From contig VZSE01015551.1 of NCBI GenBank assembly GCA_013398275.1, positions 249,268-313,267 of the forward strand: 64,000 bases of DNA, given 5' to 3'. The first letter of the stretch is position 1; each line of letters opens with the position of its first letter. Shown piece after piece: positions 62,301 through 64,000 of the stretch. Under the pieces are notes generated by a model. That model searched no databases. It saw only the letters and a list, made by a program, of their open reading frames with translations, and was not told where the DNA came from. This stretch comes from Promerops cafer. Taxonomy: Eukaryota; Chordata; Aves; Passeriformes; Nectariniidae. A program made the position numbers and the translations under genes.

Positions 62301-64000
62301 ATCATGGATTTGGAGAATGATAAGCAGCAGCTGGATGAGAAACTGAAGAAGTAAGTGTGGCTCTGGGGCACCTGAGTGATGGGCTGCAGCACTTGTCTTT
62401 TTTCTCTGAGCTCTAACACGGTTCACTTGGCCCAAAGGAAAGACTTTGAAATCAGCCAGATCCAGAGCAAGATCGAGGATGAACAAGCCCTGGGCATGCA
62501 ACTTCAGAAGAAGATCAAGGAGCTGCAGGCAAGTGTCTGATCCTTCCCCTCCCTTGCTGAGGCTCAGCTCAGGCAGGAGGAGGGCACGGGTGTGAAGGGT
62601 CCGTCGTGTTCTGCAGGCCCGTATTGAGGAGCTGGAGGAGGAAATTGAGGCAGAGCGAACCTCTCGCGCTAAAGCAGAGAAGCATCGGGCTGACCTGTCG
62701 AGGGAGCTGGAGGAGATCAGCGAGCGCCTAGAAGAAGCAGGAGGGGCGACAGCAGCTCAGGTTGAGATGAACAAGAAGCGCGAGGCAGAATTCCAGAAGA
62801 TGCGGCGTGACCTGGAAGAGGCCACGCTGCAGCACGAGGCCACGGCTGCCGCCCTGCGCAAGAAGCACGCGGACAGCACAGCTGAGCTGGGGGAGCAGAT
62901 CGACAACCTGCAACGCGTGAAGCAGAAGCTGGAGAAGGAGAAGAGTGAGATGAAGATGGAGATTGATGACTTGGCCAGTAACATAGAGTCTGTGTCTAAA
63001 GCCAAGGTACACAGTTGTTTTTGTTAGGAATTTGATCGCAATGTGATATTTTTCTTTAATCTTATAATATTAATTTTTTATCAGGTTATATTATAAATGA
63101 TTTCTCCAAATGTTATGTGTAGAAGTGTAGGCATATGTACAGTCCAGAGATATGTCAACTGAACCTTCTGGACATATTTTCCTGCTAAAAGAAGGCAGGG
63201 TCAAAGTATTTACTTATTTTCCTATGTGGAATTGATATCTAGGCAAATCTGGAGAAGATGTGCCGCACTCTGGAAGACCAGCTGAGTGAATATAAAACAA
63301 AGGAGGAGCAGAATCAGCGCATGATTAGCGATCTTAGTGCTCAAAGAGCTCGTCTGCAGACAGAATCTGGTACAGCCCTTTCATCTGTAATTTGTAAATT
63401 GCAGAACCCCACAAATTGCTCTCTTGGCTGTTAAAATGTTTTCTCAATTGAAAACTTTTTCAGGTGAATATGGACGCCAGGTGGAGGAAAAAGATGCTTT
63501 AATTTCCCAGCTGTCTAGAGGGAAACAGGCTTTCACCCAGCAGATTGAAGAACTGAAGCGGCAGCTAGAAGAAGAGATAAAGGTGAAGATATTCATGTGA
63601 CATATAAAATAAATATTTGACATAATACTGGTTTTAGTGAAGTGTTCAAGACTTCAAAAGGTGATCCAATTAAAAGTTCAAACAATCCCATTAGATCATG
63701 CAATCTAGACCCTTGCAGTGCAGGACTCCCATGTTTTTTATCAGGCAGTCATTTAACCACTATCTCTTTGGGATGTGTATCAGTGTTTAACTACCAGTAA
63801 GAGAAATTTCCCAGTAAACACCCACTCTTCATTGCCATATTTTTACCACCAGGCCAAGAGCGCCCTGGCCCACGCCCTGCAGTCCGCTCGCCACGACTGT
63901 GACTTGCTCCGGGAACAATATGAGGAGGAGCAGGAGGCCAAGGGGGAGCTGCAGCGAGCCCTGTCCAAGGCCAACAGTGAAGTGGCCCAGTGGAGAACCA
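53320..64000 (+). CDS. Fast skeletal myosin heavy chain (MYH1/2/4/8 type), 3'-truncated by the window end
   Basis: Sarcomeric myosin II heavy chain. Twenty-eight coding exons are visible, the last cut off at 64000, giving about 1381 of some 1940 residues. All frames join and no internal stop was found. The start [21 protein letters not shown]-loop GESGAGKT, switch I NDNSSRF, switch II DIAGFE, a Lys-rich loop 1 ([12 protein letters not shown]), a Gly/Lys-rich loop 2, the [16 protein letters not shown] helix, the lever and a regular heptad coiled-coil rod are all present. The motor is expected to be active. Sequence is that of adult/neonatal fast skeletal genes, which in birds form a recently duplicated array (the MYH1A-G genes in chicken); which member this is cannot be decided here, so no symbol is given. 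Position next to MYH3 fits the mammalian cluster. Splice sites are GT-AG except one conserved GC donor. Confidence 0.93.
57840..58030 (-). mobile_element. CR1 fragment, antisense, in the intron after coding exon 13 of the fast myosin gene
   Basis: The pieces 'gagctggagcagcactccag', 'gtagaggggaaggatcaact' and 'tactgctggctcatgttcag' correspond, in reverse complement, to the CR1 region also present at 39990-40160. No 3' terminus is present. Confidence 0.75.
59940..60005 (-). mobile_element. Short CR1 3' tail, antisense, directly before exon 18 of the fast myosin gene
   Basis: 'tcatagaatcacttaggctg' and 'gaaaagactcttaacattct' are the reverse complement of a CR1 terminus. It ends about 20 bp before the acceptor at 60021-60022. 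Confidence 0.65.
62529..62616 (+). other. GC-AG intron in the fast myosin gene
   Basis: The donor is gagctgcag|gcaagt and the acceptor is gttctgcag. It is 88 bp long and lies at the same codon as the GC-AG intron of MYH3 (30621). Confidence 0.88.

Larger units (their letters stand above)
53284..64000 (+). other. Exon map of the fast skeletal myosin gene
   Basis: Coding segments: 53320-53526, 53616-53759, 53851-54007, 54570-54597, 54695-54809, 54892-54984, 55083-55146, 55243-55341, 55443-55546, 55633-55771, 56688-56806, 56904-57053, 57569-57739, 58288-58597, 58699-58778, 59462-59549, 59648-59765, 60023-60146, 60587-60723, 60814-61069, 61600-61842, 61943-62119, 62205-62350, 62438-62528, 62617-63006, 63243-63369, 63464-63582, 63854-64000 (continues). 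The start exon begins at 53284 after ctcctcag. Confidence 0.9.

Overview
The window is vertebrate nuclear DNA, almost certainly from a bird. The protein-coding genes have short exons with GT-AG introns, and the dispersed repeats are fragments of CR1, the non-LTR retrotransposon that dominates bird genomes (3' ends reading like 'ccttccaaccc...attctatgattctatga'). The gene order TMEM220 - ADPRM - SCO1 - MYH3 - fast skeletal MYH matches the SCO1 side of the skeletal myosin heavy chain cluster known from human chromosome 17p. Species cannot be named from the sequence alone.

Layout. Positions 44-4368 (+) hold TMEM220 without its first exon. It runs tail-to-tail into ADPRM (5808-7611, -), a manganese-dependent ADP-ribose/CDP-alcohol phosphohydrolase. 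ADPRM is head-to-head with SCO1 (7657-11339, +), the mitochondrial copper chaperone for cytochrome c oxidase; the two start codons are separated by only 45 bp inside a CpG island. The last intron of SCO1 carries a 35-bp G-quadruplex-type minisatellite (about 17 copies). A 6-kb intergenic stretch with CR1 debris leads to a TATA/CArG-like promoter and a 39-coding-exon embryonic-type sarcomeric myosin heavy chain, MYH3 (18808-41234, +). A 10-kb CR1-containing intergenic region follows, then a second TATA promoter and a fast skeletal myosin heavy chain (53320 to beyond the window end, +) of which 28 coding exons are visible.

Main points. (1) Every MYH3 exon has the length expected for the family except one: a single extra G at 35428-35430 shifts the frame and creates TGA at 35433-35435, in the rod. 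This is either a real null allele or pseudogenising change, or an assembly error. (2) The two myosin genes share exon patches that are identical or nearly identical at synonymous sites (for example 147/147 nt at 33051-33197 versus 63854-64000, and 159/159 nt at 31209-31367 versus 62791-62949) inside otherwise diverged rods, the signature of gene conversion. (3) Both genes keep a GC-AG intron at the same position. (4) A perfect 17-bp hairpin sits just upstream of one MYH3 splice acceptor, and a CR1 tail ends about 10 bp from another. (5) SCO1 exon 1 is out of frame by one base around an N in the assembly.

The myosin genes encode thick-filament motors of muscle. The three upstream genes are unrelated housekeeping neighbours; only their order links them to the myosin cluster. 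No bacterial-type system, CRISPR array, tRNA or rRNA was seen.
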